A DNA stretch of 15,640 nt, from positions 1 to 15,640 of the forward strand of contig CAZSAT010000153.1 of the NCBI GenBank assembly GCA_964604675.1. Direction: 5' to 3'. Both the position numbers and the translations under genes were made by a program. Shown piece after piece: positions 1-6,286 of the stretch. The number at the start of each line of letters is the position of its first letter. The stretch's first letter is position 1. Under the pieces are notes generated by a model. It worked only from the letters and a program-made list of their open reading frames with translations. It was not told the DNA's origin and made no database searches. The DNA is from CAZSAT01 sp964604675 (GTDB taxonomy: Bacteria > Myxococcota_A > UBA796 > CAJQPC01).

Positions 1-260
1 TCACGCAGGGCGAGCTGCTCCCGGAGCTCGACGAGGTGGTCTGGCGCCTGCCGCTGGACAGCGTGTCGGATCCGATCGCAGCCGCCGGGGGCATCTGGCT
101 CGTGCACGTGCGCTCCGAGCAGGCAGGGGAGGTGCCCGCGCTGGACGCGGTGCGTGAGGACCTCCATGCGGAGCTGCTCGACCAGAAGCTCGAGCAGGAG
201 CTGGACCTCTGGTACAGCCAGGCGCGCCGCCGCGCCGCGGTGGACGTGAAGCTCGAGTGA
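1..260 (+). CDS. SurA/PpiC-type peptidyl-prolyl isomerase, C-terminal fragment
   Basis: This is the 3' end of a gene that begins before the window, read in the frame starting at base 3. The first about 45 residues look like the end of a parvulin (PpiC/SurA) domain. They show the run Gly-Glu-Leu-Leu-Pro-Glu-Leu-Asp, a Val-Trp-Arg-Leu strand, a Ser-Asp-Pro step and then Gly-Gly-Ile-Trp-Leu-Val-His-Val, matching the family pattern in which a substrate-facing loop precedes a final 'G-hyhlv-V' strand. After it comes a charged helix (Leu-Asp-Gln-Lys-Leu-Glu-Gln-Glu-Leu) typical of the SurA C-terminal helix. Family members are periplasmic chaperones that help outer-membrane proteins fold. The stop codon overlaps the pdxA start by four bases (GTGA), and surA next to pdxA is the order known from E. 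coli, which supports the call. The catalytic core and signal peptide are outside the window, so SurA versus another PpiC protein cannot be settled. Confidence 0.75.
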   Translation, partial: TQGELLPELDEVVWRLPLDSVSDPIAAAGGIWLVHVRSEQAGEVPALDAVREDLHAELLDQKLEQELDLWYSQARRRAAVDVKLE

Positions 261-1150
261 CGGGGCCGCTGATCGTCACGCCGGGCGATCCGGCCGGCAT
301 CGGGCCCGAGGTCGCCGTGGCTGCGCTGCGTCAGCTCGACCAGCCTGCGCTCCTCGTCGGTGACGCGGCGGCCATCGAGCGTTGGTCCGGACCCTTGCCG
401 AGGCTCTCGAGGGTCGAGCCCGTCGCGGGCCTGGCCATCCTGGAGCCTACCGGCGACCCTGTGGAGCTGGCGTCTGTTCGGTTGGCGGCGGAAGCCTGCA
501 TCGCGGGCCGGGCACGAGCGCTGGTCACAGGTCCCATCCACAAGGGGCGTCTGGTAGCGGCCGGGCACGCGACCACCGGGCACACCGAGCTCCTGGGCTC
601 GCTGTGTGGCGCTGAGCCGGTGATGGCCTTTGTCGGCGGCGAGCTGCGCGTGGCGCTCGTCACCACCCACCTGCCCCTGATGGAGGTGGGCGCCGCGCTC
701 ACCGCGGAGCGGATCCAGCACACCGTGCGAACCGCGGCGCATGCGCTCCGCACGCACCTGGGCCTGAGCCGCGTGCGCATCGCGGTCTGTGGCCTGAACC
801 CCCACGCGGGCGACGACGGCGCCCTCGGACACGAGGAGCAGACGATCATCGGTCCTGCACTCGATCCGCTCCGGACGGACCTGGACCTCCTCGGGCCGAT
901 CTCGGCGGAGGCGGCGTTCCTCGCTGCCCGACGTGGCGAGGTCGACCTGGTCGTGGCGATGTACCACGACCAGGGGCTCGCTCCCCTGAAGGCGGTCGAC
1001 TTCGGACGGAGCGTCAACTGGACGCTCGGGCTGCCGATCGTGCGGACGAGCGTCGATCACGGCACGGCCTACGACCTGGCAGGCCGTGGCGTCGCGGATC
1101 CGTCGAGCATGGTGGCCGCGGTCGAGCTGGCGCTGCACCTCAGCGGGTGA
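257..1150 (+). CDS. pdxA: 4-hydroxythreonine-4-phosphate dehydrogenase PdxA
   Basis: A 297-residue cytoplasmic enzyme of pyridoxal 5'-phosphate (vitamin B6) synthesis. PdxA oxidises 4-phosphohydroxy-threonine with NAD, giving after decarboxylation 3-amino-2-oxopropyl phosphate, the partner of deoxyxylulose phosphate in the PdxJ reaction. Visible signatures are GDPAGIGPE at residues 10-18, TGPIHKG at 91-97 and GHTELLG at 108-114. The three family metal-ligand histidines are in TTHLPL (His138), NPHAG (His183) and MYHDQG (His237). The C-terminal block GLPIVRTSVDHGTAYDLAG is also present. The protein is about 30 residues shorter than the E. coli enzyme (329), but no core motif is missing. The GTG start overlaps the upstream stop codon as GTGA, which implies translational coupling to the SurA-like gene. 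The gene converges on a lipoprotein gene 51 bp downstream, with a GC hairpin between them. Confidence 0.97.
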   Translation: MTGPLIVTPGDPAGIGPEVAVAALRQLDQPALLVGDAAAIERWSGPLPRLSRVEPVAGLAILEPTGDPVELASVRLAAEACIAGRARALVTGPIHKGRLVAAGHATTGHTELLGSLCGAEPVMAFVGGELRVALVTTHLPLMEVGAALTAERIQHTVRTAAHALRTHLGLSRVRIAVCGLNPHAGDDGALGHEEQTIIGPALDPLRTDLDLLGPISAEAAFLAARRGEVDLVVAMYHDQGLAPLKAVDFGRSVNWTLGLPIVRTSVDHGTAYDLAGRGVADPSSMVAAVELALHLSG

Positions 1151-1163
1151 GCGCCACGAAGGC

Positions 1164-1186
1164 CGGCGCGGCGCGTGGCCGCGCCG
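1164..1186. terminator. GC-rich hairpin between convergent genes
   Basis: A perfect 9-bp inverted repeat (CGGCGCGGC at 1164-1172 pairing with GCCGCGCCG at 1178-1186) encloses a 5-base loop. It lies in the 51-bp gap between the stop codons of pdxA (plus) and the first lipoprotein (minus), where a bidirectional terminator would be expected. No T-rich tract follows on either strand, so it is not a classical intrinsic terminator. Its position and perfect pairing are the evidence. Confidence 0.5.
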
Positions 1187-1201
1187 ACCTCGGGAGGGGT
1201 G

Positions 1202-1738
1202 CTACAGCGCGTTCGTGCAGAGCATGCTGTAGTAGCTGGTGTCGTCGCCCCAGGTGACGCAGTCGGCGTACACGCCCGCGTCGTCGTACACGTCGACGAG
1301 CCAGGTGAGCGTGTCCACGCGCGCGGTGTCGCAGCTGAACAGCGTGGTCGAGCCGGACACCACGTCGGTGGTGCTCGAGACGTAGCCCAGGGTCAGGTAG
1401 AGGTCGGTCCAGTAGCCGTACGCGCTCGAGTCGTACACGGGGATCGGGTGATCCTCGCTCCACGGGCTCGAGCTGCCGGTCTGGTAGATGTAGAGGTCGG
1501 CGCCGGAGCTCAGGCCCACGGTCACGACGTCGTAGAACCAGCCTTTCTTGTCGCAGTCGCCACCAGCGGTGTCGATGGAGACGCCGCCTTCGTAGTAGGC
1601 GGTGTCCAGGCCCGACTCGCCCGGCGCGTCGGTCTCGCCAGCCGCGTTGGTGTCGTCGGCGGGGCCGGTGTCGCCGGCCTTGTCGGCGCAGGCGGTCATG
1701 GTGAGCAGCGCGGTGGCTGCCAACAGCATCTTGTACAT
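1202..1738 (-). CDS. Lipoprotein, four-Cys tandem family, copy 1
   Basis: A 178-residue predicted lipoprotein of unrecognised function. The leader MYKMLLAATALLTMTAC has a Lys near the start, a hydrophobic stretch and a lipobox ending at Cys17. An Asp/Thr/Gly-rich linker of about 30 residues follows, and then a domain of about 130 residues. Domain landmarks are GGDC, then DLYIYQTGS, PWSEDHP, a strand YLTLGYV, TTLFSCD, TLTWLVDVYDD, ADCVTWGDD and a final LCTNAL. Four Cys positions in the mature domain match those of the three neighbouring copies, suggesting two disulfides in an all-beta extracytoplasmic domain (inference). It is closest to copy 2: the last 18 residues of the two are nearly the same. 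A GAGGAG ribosome-binding site 8 nt upstream supports the start. It is the last gene of the long minus-strand run. I know no named family for it. Confidence 0.85.
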   Translation of the reverse strand: MYKMLLAATALLTMTACADKAGDTGPADDTNAAGETDAPGESGLDTAYYEGGVSIDTAGGDCDKKGWFYDVVTVGLSSGADLYIYQTGSSSPWSEDHPIPVYDSSAYGYWTDLYLTLGYVSSTTDVVSGSTTLFSCDTARVDTLTWLVDVYDDAGVYADCVTWGDDTSYYSMLCTNAL

Positions 1739-1746
1739 GGTTTGGT

Positions 1747-1752
1747 CTCCTC
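1747..1752 (-). promoter_or_regulatory. Ribosome-binding site of lipoprotein copy 1
   Basis: GAGGAG on the minus strand, 8 nt before the ATG at 1738. It is a strong Shine-Dalgarno sequence, unlike most genes in this window, and it fixes the start and thus the 17-residue leader. Confidence 0.7.
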
Positions 1753-1767
1753 GTGGCTTTCGCCGTG

Positions 1768-1787
1768 GGTGTCATAGCCTGCGTGCG
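1768..1787 (-). promoter_or_regulatory. Upstream element shared with lipoprotein copy 3
   Basis: On the minus strand this reads ACGCAGGC-TATGA-CACCC and lies about 30-50 nt before the start of lipoprotein copy 1. A very similar string occurs at nearly the same distance before copy 3 (3510-3530). TATGAC could serve as a -10 hexamer, with GGC just before it, but no good -35 hexamer is visible. It may be a promoter or operator, or simply inherited sequence from duplication of the gene. Confidence 0.35.
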
Positions 1788-1812
1788 CCGGGTCTGCCTC
1801 CATCAACGACGA

Positions 1813-1841
1813 AGCCCCCGCCGGGCGAACCGACGGGGGCT
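1813..1841 (-). terminator. Probable terminator after lipoprotein copy 2
   Basis: The 8-bp inverted repeat AGCCCCCG (1813-1820) / CGGGGGCT (1834-1841) encloses a 13-base loop. Read on the minus strand it begins 26 bases after the stop of lipoprotein copy 2, and TTCGTCGTTG follows, a weakly T-rich tail. It sits in the 129-bp gap before lipoprotein copy 1, so copy 1 probably has its own promoter. Confidence 0.6.
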
Positions 1842-1867
1842 GCGACCGAGGCCGCTCTGCCGTGCGC

Positions 1868-2413
1868 TCAGATGGCGTTCGAGCAGAGGTCGGCGTAGTA
1901 GCTGACGTCGTCACCCCAGGTGACACAGTCGGCGTAGCTGCCGGTGTCGTCGAACGCGTCGACCAGGTAGGTCAGCGTGGCCTTGCGAGCGGAGTTGCAC
2001 TGGAACAGCGTGGTGCTGCCGCTGGTGACGTCGCTCGTGGAGGTCACGATGTCGAGCTCGATGTAGAGGTTGGTCTCCCAGCCGTAGTCATCGGAGCTGT
2101 ACACGTCGACGGGGTGGTACTCGTCCCAGGGGCTGGTGGAGCCGGTCTGGTAGATGTAGAGGTCTGCACCGCTGGCCAGGCCCGTGGTGTAGATGTCGTA
2201 CCACCAGACAGCCTCCTTCGCGCCGTCCTTGCAGTCGCCGCCAGCCTCGGTGATGTAGGTGGGGCCCGTGTAGTAGGCGCCGCTCTCACCGGTGACACCG
2301 CTGTCGCCGCCGCCCGCCGAGTCACAGACCTCGCCGCTGTCGCACTTCGAGGTGTCACAGGCGGTGAGGGCCAGCATTCCGACGGCCGTGGTGGCCAGAA
2401 TCAGCTTGTTCAT
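1868..2413 (-). CDS. Lipoprotein, four-Cys tandem family, copy 2
   Basis: A 181-residue predicted lipoprotein. The leader MNKLILATTAVGMLALTAC has its lipobox Cys at position 19. The following linker is rich in Asp, Ser and Gly and carries two extra Cys (KCDSG, VCDSA). The domain then repeats the landmarks of copy 1: GGDC, DLYIYQTGS, PWDEYHP, a strand LYIELDI, TTLFQCN, TLTYLVDAFDD, ADCVTWGDD and LCSNAI. The similarity is so recent that stretches of DNA are still shared, for example the bases coding IYQTG. The start is chosen because AAGGAG lies 7 nt upstream and the leader becomes canonical; a longer reading to 2557 would add an implausible charged extension. A 94-bp gap to the preceding gene contains a candidate promoter. 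Function unknown; an envelope-anchored binding or structural module is my inference. Confidence 0.85.
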   Translation of the reverse strand: MNKLILATTAVGMLALTACDTSKCDSGEVCDSAGGGDSGVTGESGAYYTGPTYITEAGGDCKDGAKEAVWWYDIYTTGLASGADLYIYQTGSTSPWDEYHPVDVYSSDDYGWETNLYIELDIVTSTSDVTSGSTTLFQCNSARKATLTYLVDAFDDTGSYADCVTWGDDVSYYADLCSNAI

Positions 2414-2420
2414 TGCGTCT

Positions 2421-2426
2421 CTCCTT
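2421..2426 (-). promoter_or_regulatory. Ribosome-binding site of lipoprotein copy 2
   Basis: AAGGAG on the minus strand with a 7-nt spacer to the ATG at 2413. It decides the start in favour of the short form with a proper signal peptide, against the open frame that continues up to 2557. Confidence 0.7.
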
Positions 2427-2436
2427 GCATTGGGTC

Positions 2437-2466
2437 GGACCCGCGCGCGGATCCGGGGAAGGTATA
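2437..2466 (-). promoter_or_regulatory. Candidate promoter with near-palindrome before lipoprotein copy 2
   Basis: On the minus strand TATACC (2466-2461), preceded by GTG, resembles a -10 hexamer. No convincing -35 is seen. Starting about 6 nt further down lies an imperfect 18-base palindrome (2437-2454, GGACCCGCG/CGCGGATCC with one mismatch per arm), placed where transcription would begin. It could be an operator, or just high-GC self-complementarity. Confidence 0.25.
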
Positions 2467-2507
2467 CACCCTCCGTGGGCTGCTCATCTACCTCGGGCTG
2501 CGCATCG

Positions 2508-2960
2508 TCACAAGGAACCGCACGTCTCCAGCCCGAGCACGGTGAAGTCCAGCGCACCCCACTGCCTGCAGTCGGCCTCTTCGCTGGATCCTGGTGCGCT
2601 CACCGAGAAGCGACCGCTGAGGTCTTCGCGTGTGCTGACGTCGCAGAGGAACGCCGTGGAGGTCCCAGGGCTCGCGTCACGTGGGTCCGCTTCGATCCCC
2701 AGCTCCAGCTCCAGGTGATCCGCGGTGCCGTCCGCAGCCGATTCGGTGGACCGCAGGCCGTGCTCTTCGACGTACACCCCGTCCACGCTGAGCAGCACGC
2801 TGCCGTTTCCCGTCCAGAACCTGGTGTCGACGGTGAAGCTCCACCGGTCGTCTTCGGCCGAGCAGTCCCAGCTTCCCGAGGTGATGACCGGCGGATCCGT
2901 CGCGATCGCGGCCGTGTCGGCGCTCGGCACGGGTCCTGCGCAGGCCAACCACCAGATCAC
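2508..2960 (-). CDS. Short-leader lipoprotein, divergent four-Cys family, copy 4
   Basis: A 150-residue protein starting with GTG that overlaps the stop of the preceding lipoprotein gene (GTGA), a strong sign of translational coupling. The reading frame stays open far upstream, but only antisense-like sequence is there. The N-terminus is MIWWLAC, a leader of six residues before the Cys, unusually short for a Sec/SPII signal. The mature part looks unlike its neighbours at first sight but follows the same plan: WDC, then WSFTVDTRFW, SVLLSVDG, EEH, a LELELGI strand, TAFLCDVSTR, EADCRQWG and ETCGSL. These align in order with WNC, WYVVETVGW, DLWIYQTG, DEYHP, LYLALEH, TLFDCDSKR, DADCLAWGDD and KECENL of copy 3. 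I therefore read it as a fast-diverged fourth copy. Function unknown. Confidence 0.75.
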   Translation of the reverse strand: MIWWLACAGPVPSADTAAIATDPPVITSGSWDCSAEDDRWSFTVDTRFWTGNGSVLLSVDGVYVEEHGLRSTESAADGTADHLELELGIEADPRDASPGTSTAFLCDVSTREDLSGRFSVSAPGSSEEADCRQWGALDFTVLGLETCGSL

Positions 2961-3481
2961 TGGAGGTTCTCGCACTCCTTCGAGAAGAAGTCGGCGTCGT
3001 CGCCCCAGGCCAGGCAGTCCGCGTCGTTGCCGAGGTCGTCGGTCACGGTCACCAGCCAGCTCAGCGTGGCCTGCCGCTTGCTGTCGCAGTCGAACAAGGT
3101 GGTCTCGCCAGCCACCTGCTCGTTGGCGCTGTCGACGTGTTCGAGGGCCAGGTAGAGCATGGTCTCGTAGCCGTAGGGGTCGGCGTCGAAGACGGGCAGG
3201 GGGTGGTACTCGTCCCAAGGGGTGTCCGACCCGGTCTGGTAGATCCAGAGGTCTCCACCCGCCGACCAACCCACCGTCTCGACCACGTACCAGTAGCCCA
3301 CCTCGTCGCAGTTCCACTCCACATCGTCGATGGTCGTGGCTCCGTCGTAGATCTCGGTCGGACTCGTGTCGACCACCACGCTGCTGGTGTCGCAGTCGGC
3401 CCCGGTCTCGCAGGTCTTCGTGTCGCAGGCGGTCAGCGCCACGAGCGCGACCAGGCACGTGCCCACCATCATCGTCTTCAC
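2957..3481 (-). CDS. Lipoprotein, four-Cys tandem family, copy 3
   Basis: A 174-residue predicted lipoprotein with leader VKTMMVGTCLVALVALTAC (lipobox Cys19, Lys2), followed by the Asp/Thr-rich linker and the family domain: WNC, DLWIYQTGS, PWDEYHP, strand LYLALEH, TTLFDCD, LSWLVTVTDD, ADCLAWGDD and KECENLQ. The open frame could start at a GTG at 3493, but GGAGG at 3487-3491 falls inside that extension and sits 5 nt before the GTG at 3481, so 3481 is preferred. The gene begins 37 bp after hflX and ends in a 4-nt overlap with copy 4. The upstream element overlaps the hflX stop codon. Its role is unknown; the four conserved Cys and the predicted beta strands suggest a small disulfide-stabilised envelope domain. 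Confidence 0.85.
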   Translation of the reverse strand: MKTMMVGTCLVALVALTACDTKTCETGADCDTSSVVVDTSPTEIYDGATTIDDVEWNCDEVGYWYVVETVGWSAGGDLWIYQTGSDTPWDEYHPLPVFDADPYGYETMLYLALEHVDSANEQVAGETTLFDCDSKRQATLSWLVTVTDDLGNDADCLAWGDDADFFSKECENLQ

Positions 3482-3486
3482 GGAAA

Positions 3487-3491
3487 CCTCC
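3487..3491 (-). promoter_or_regulatory. Ribosome-binding site deciding the start of lipoprotein copy 3
   Basis: GGAGG on the minus strand, 5 nt upstream of the GTG at 3481. It lies inside the longer reading frame that could start at 3493, so it argues for the shorter protein. Confidence 0.65.
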
Positions 3492-3509
3492 ACCCACCGG
3501 GTCGCTGCG

Positions 3510-3530
3510 GGGTGCGTATCATGCCTGCGT
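3510..3530 (-). promoter_or_regulatory. Upstream element of lipoprotein copy 3 overlapping the hflX stop
   Basis: On the minus strand: ACGCAGGC-ATGATACGCACCC. It matches the element upstream of copy 1 (1768-1787) except for small gaps, and lies about 30-50 nt before the start codon in both places. The ATGATAC part could be a -10. It spans the last codons and TGA of hflX, so promoter use here would be from within the hflX end. Confidence 0.35.
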
Positions 3531-5174
3531 TGTCGACCGGTTGGCCAGGTTGCGCTCGCGGAACAAGCGGTGCTCGACGGCCTCCAAGAGCGGCGCGAGG
3601 CCGGCGCCAGAACGCGCGCTCACGGCCATGGCCGCGTGGCGGAGCTTGAGCTCGGCCAGGTCCTCTGGGGCCACCAGATCGGTCTTGTTGAGCACGCGCA
3701 TCGTGGGTGTGTCCGCCACGCCGAGCCGCGCCAGCACCGCCTCGACCGCCGCCACGTGGCGCTCCGCCTCCTGGCTGGACCCGTCGATGACGTGCAGGAG
3801 CAGGTCGGCCTCGACCACCTCCTCCAGGGTGCTGCGGAAAGCCTCCACGAGGTCCTTCGGCAGGCTCCGGATGAAGCCCACGGTGTCGGTGAGGATCACC
3901 TCGCGCTCCGCCGGGAAGCGCAGGCGGCGCGAGGTGGGGTCCAGGGTGGCGAAGAGCTTGTCTTCGGCGTCCACGTCGCTCCGCGTCATCCGGTTCAAGA
4001 GCGTGCTCTTGCCGGCGTTGGTGTAGCCCACGAGGCTCACCAGCGGCAGGCCTACCCGCTTCCGACGCGCCCGGCGTTGATCACGGTCCTTGCCCAGCTT
4101 CTTGAGCTGCTTCTCGAGGCGACCCAGGCGCTCGTCGGCCCGGCGCCGGTTGATCTCCAGCTTGGTCTCGCCGGGGCCACGTCCCCCGATGCCGCCGGTG
4201 AGTCGGCTCATGGCGGTGGGCATGATCTTGAGCCGTGGGCGGCGGTAGCGGAGCTGGGCCAGCTCCACCTGGAGCTTGCCTTCCCGGGTGGTGGCCCGCT
4301 GCGCGAAGATGTCCAGGATGAGCTGCGTGCGGTCGAGCACCGAGAGCTCGGTCGCCGTGGCGATGTTGCGCAGCTGGCTCGGCGTGAGCTCCTGGTCGAA
4401 CACCAGCACCTCGGCGCCGAGGTGCATCGAGCGCAGCAGCACGTCGTCGAGCTTGCCCTTCCCGATCAGGTAGCGCTTGTCGGGCTTGTGGCGGCGCTGG
4501 AGCACCAGGTCGGCGACTTCGAGGCCGGCGGTGTCCGCCAGTCGGACCAGCTCGTCCAGCCGCCGTTGCGGCTCCATGCCCGACTCCTGCGCCACGCCGA
4601 TCAGGATGGCCTTGGTCCGGCCGTCGGTGCGCTTCAGTGCCTGGGAGCGCGAGAACTGGGCCTCGAGGTCGGCGATGAACGCCTGGAAGTCGGCTTCCCA
4701 GTGGTGCACGCCGTCCTGGCGTGTCTCGGTCCACCACATGTCGCCCTTGCCGGGAGGCAGCAGGTGGGCCCACTGGACGCGGCCGGGAAGCCCGTCCATC
4801 TGCGCCTCGATGCCGATCACGGCGTCGAGACGGAGCAGTGCGAGGTCGGTGTAGTTGTCCTTGGAGAGGCCTTCGCCGCGGAGGTGGGTGACCAGCAGGC
4901 GCAAGCCGCGGAAGCGTGACCCGCCCGCGCGGTGGCGGCCGAGGTCGGGGATGAACACGCGGTGCGCGTCGCCCACGATGACGTGGGTCACCCGCCCGCC
5001 GCGATCGACGACGAGGCCGAGCTGGCGGTTCGTCTCGCGTGAGAGCTCGGCGAGTCGCCGGCCGACCTCGGGGGTGAGGAAGGCATCGGGCGCCAGTCGG
5101 CGCTCGTAGAGCTTCTTGAGCGCCAGGGCCTGGCTGTGCTTCAGGCCCTTGGTGTTGCCGTGCAGGGTGGACAT
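3519..5174 (-). CDS. hflX: Ribosome-associated GTPase HflX, long form
   Basis: A 551-residue GTPase. HflX binds the 50S subunit and in E. coli splits stalled or stress-inactivated ribosomes. The G motifs are all present: GYTNAGKS (383-390, G1), DTVGF (430-434, G3), NKTD (496-499, G4) and SARSG (519-523, G5). The family Gly-rich segment GGIGGRGPGETKLE (327-340), the preceding HflX N-domain (QELTPSQLRN near 261-270) and a coiled-coil linker with many Arg/Lys (341-372) are also clear. It is about 125 residues longer than E. coli HflX (426). The extra N-terminal part (about 1-185, beginning MSTLHGNTKGLK) is conserved-looking, with a VGDAHRV motif and LDAVIGI, and resembles the extended form I know from delta-proteobacteria. 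It follows the lipoprotein pair by 24 bp and precedes lipoprotein copy 3 by 37 bp. Confidence 0.96.
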   Translation of the reverse strand: MSTLHGNTKGLKHSQALALKKLYERRLAPDAFLTPEVGRRLAELSRETNRQLGLVVDRGGRVTHVIVGDAHRVFIPDLGRHRAGGSRFRGLRLLVTHLRGEGLSKDNYTDLALLRLDAVIGIEAQMDGLPGRVQWAHLLPPGKGDMWWTETRQDGVHHWEADFQAFIADLEAQFSRSQALKRTDGRTKAILIGVAQESGMEPQRRLDELVRLADTAGLEVADLVLQRRHKPDKRYLIGKGKLDDVLLRSMHLGAEVLVFDQELTPSQLRNIATATELSVLDRTQLILDIFAQRATTREGKLQVELAQLRYRRPRLKIMPTAMSRLTGGIGGRGPGETKLEINRRRADERLGRLEKQLKKLGKDRDQRRARRKRVGLPLVSLVGYTNAGKSTLLNRMTRSDVDAEDKLFATLDPTSRRLRFPAEREVILTDTVGFIRSLPKDLVEAFRSTLEEVVEADLLLHVIDGSSQEAERHVAAVEAVLARLGVADTPTMRVLNKTDLVAPEDLAELKLRHAAMAVSARSGAGLAPLLEAVEHRLFRERNLANRSTTQA

Positions 5175-5198
5175 CGCCCGCCCCTATCCCCGCCTCGC

Positions 5199-5735
5199 TC
5201 AGCTGGGGATGAGGTAGGTGGTCATCGTGCCGCAATGGTCGGCTTCGAAGTCCACGCTGTACCAGCGGCTCTCGAGCCAGCCGGTGACCCGTGCGGCGTC
5301 GACCTGGGTGAACACCAGGCGAAGGTCGGCTTCGGGGAGCGCGGTGAGCTGGGCGTCGTGGAAGACCCAGGGGCTCAGCAGCACCTGGCGCTCCGGCGTG
5401 ACCGTCTCGGCGGTCCAGGTGCCCTCCCAGGCGCTGTTCTGCAGCGGCTCCGGGTCGTCGTCGGCTTCGAGCGTGAGCGCGGTGAGGGTCAGGTAGATCC
5501 CCTCGTCCGCGTAGAGGGTGCTCCCAGCGTCGGTCACCAGGGTGTTGGTGGCCTCCGAGAAGGTCTCGCAGTTCGGCCGTCCCGACGAGAGGATGAGCTC
5601 GGCGCGTTCCCCCATGTCGTAGAAGGGGCCCTCCGTGAAGAGGACCGTGTCGATCGGTTCGAGCTCGCGAGGCGCGCCCGGTCCGGTGACCCAGGTGTTC
5701 GTGCCGGAGCCGCAGGCGAGGAGGAGCAGGCTCAT
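5199..5735 (-). CDS. Short-leader lipoprotein, tandem pair member B
   Basis: A 178-residue protein of unknown function. The ATG overlaps the TGA of the preceding gene (ATGA), which fixes the start at MSLLLLAC, a leader with only seven residues before the predicted lipidated Cys8 and no basic residue. The mature part begins GSGTNTW and has a predicted beta-rich fold with strands around AELILSS and IYLTLTALTLE, and an ending WYSVDFEADHCGT. That ending matches WYAGEFAAEHCGT of the gene just upstream, and both have an earlier Cys near NCETF or ECSDV, so the two are paralogs with one probable disulfide. It lacks the Asp/Thr-rich tail of its partner. It ends 24 bp before hflX. No named family recognised. 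Confidence 0.78.
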   Translation of the reverse strand: MSLLLLACGSGTNTWVTGPGAPRELEPIDTVLFTEGPFYDMGERAELILSSGRPNCETFSEATNTLVTDAGSTLYADEGIYLTLTALTLEADDDPEPLQNSAWEGTWTAETVTPERQVLLSPWVFHDAQLTALPEADLRLVFTQVDAARVTGWLESRWYSVDFEADHCGTMTTYLIPS

Positions 5736-6277
5736 GCCCCGGTGTCCGCGCCGGTGTCGTCCGGCTCCTCTTCGACGGGCAGGGCGGTGCCGCAGTGCTC
5801 GGCGGCGAACTCGCCGGCGTACCAGCTCACATCGAAGGCGCCGGCCACCAGCTCGTTGGCGTGTTCGGTGAGCTCGAGCCACCCACCGTCCAAGGACATC
5901 AAGCTCCCGCCGGTCAACAACCAGGCGCTCAGGGAGCGCTGGCCGATCACGCTCGTGGCTTCAGCGCCCCAGTAGAGCGCCTCCCAGGTGAGGTCGGTGG
6001 CGCCGTCGCCGGTCTCGAAGCTGAGGTGGAAGGCGAGCCCCTCCCAGCCGAAGAGGTCGTTGTCGGCATCGAGGGCCTGTTGGGCCGCAACGACCACGTC
6101 GGAGCACTCCACCTCGTCGGGGATGAGCACCAACAGGGCGTCGCCGCCGCCGGAGCGGCTCTCGCTGGTCTCGACGAAGTAGGCGCGCAGGCGCTTGGCG
6201 ATCGCCACGGGGGCATCGCGGTCGCTGTCGACCGAGGCCCAGGGGGCGGTAGCGGAGCAGGCGAGGAGCATCAGCAT
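5732..6277 (-). CDS. Short-leader lipoprotein, tandem pair member A
   Basis: A 181-residue protein starting MLMLLAC, so Cys7 is preceded by only six residues. The start is unusually well determined: an in-frame TAG (the stop of the DUF423 gene) lies four codons upstream, and the codons between (gct, ccg, acc) are not starts. The mature protein has strands around ALLVLIPDE and AFHLSFE, a central segment LTWEALYWGAE, and the conserved end WYAGEFAAEHCGT shared with the next gene. A tail rich in Glu, Asp and Thr (EEEPDDTGADTGA) follows and may be a flexible linker. If the Cys is lipidated, the protein is envelope-anchored. If such a short leader does not work, it would be cytoplasmic, but the Cys pair and Asp/Thr-rich tail speak against that. 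Function unknown. Confidence 0.78.
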   Translation of the reverse strand: MLMLLACSATAPWASVDSDRDAPVAIAKRLRAYFVETSESRSGGGDALLVLIPDEVECSDVVVAAQQALDADNDLFGWEGLAFHLSFETGDGATDLTWEALYWGAEATSVIGQRSLSAWLLTGGSLMSLDGGWLELTEHANELVAGAFDVSWYAGEFAAEHCGTALPVEEEPDDTGADTGA

Positions 6278-6286
6278 GGTCGGAGC

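Noticed and set aside
331..1017. A 228-codon minus-strand frame inside pdxA
   Set aside because: It is Ser/Arg/Pro-rich and antisense to an unmistakable PdxA; typical high-GC shadow.
2437..2454. An imperfect GC palindrome as an intrinsic terminator
   Set aside because: It has one mismatch per arm, almost no loop and no T-tract, and it lies just before a start codon. It is listed only as part of a possible promoter/operator.
2508..3497. A 329-residue reading of lipoprotein copy 4 running back through copy 3
   Set aside because: The extra part is an out-of-frame reading of copy 3. The GTGA overlap at 2957-2960 and the MIWWLAC leader give a coherent shorter gene.
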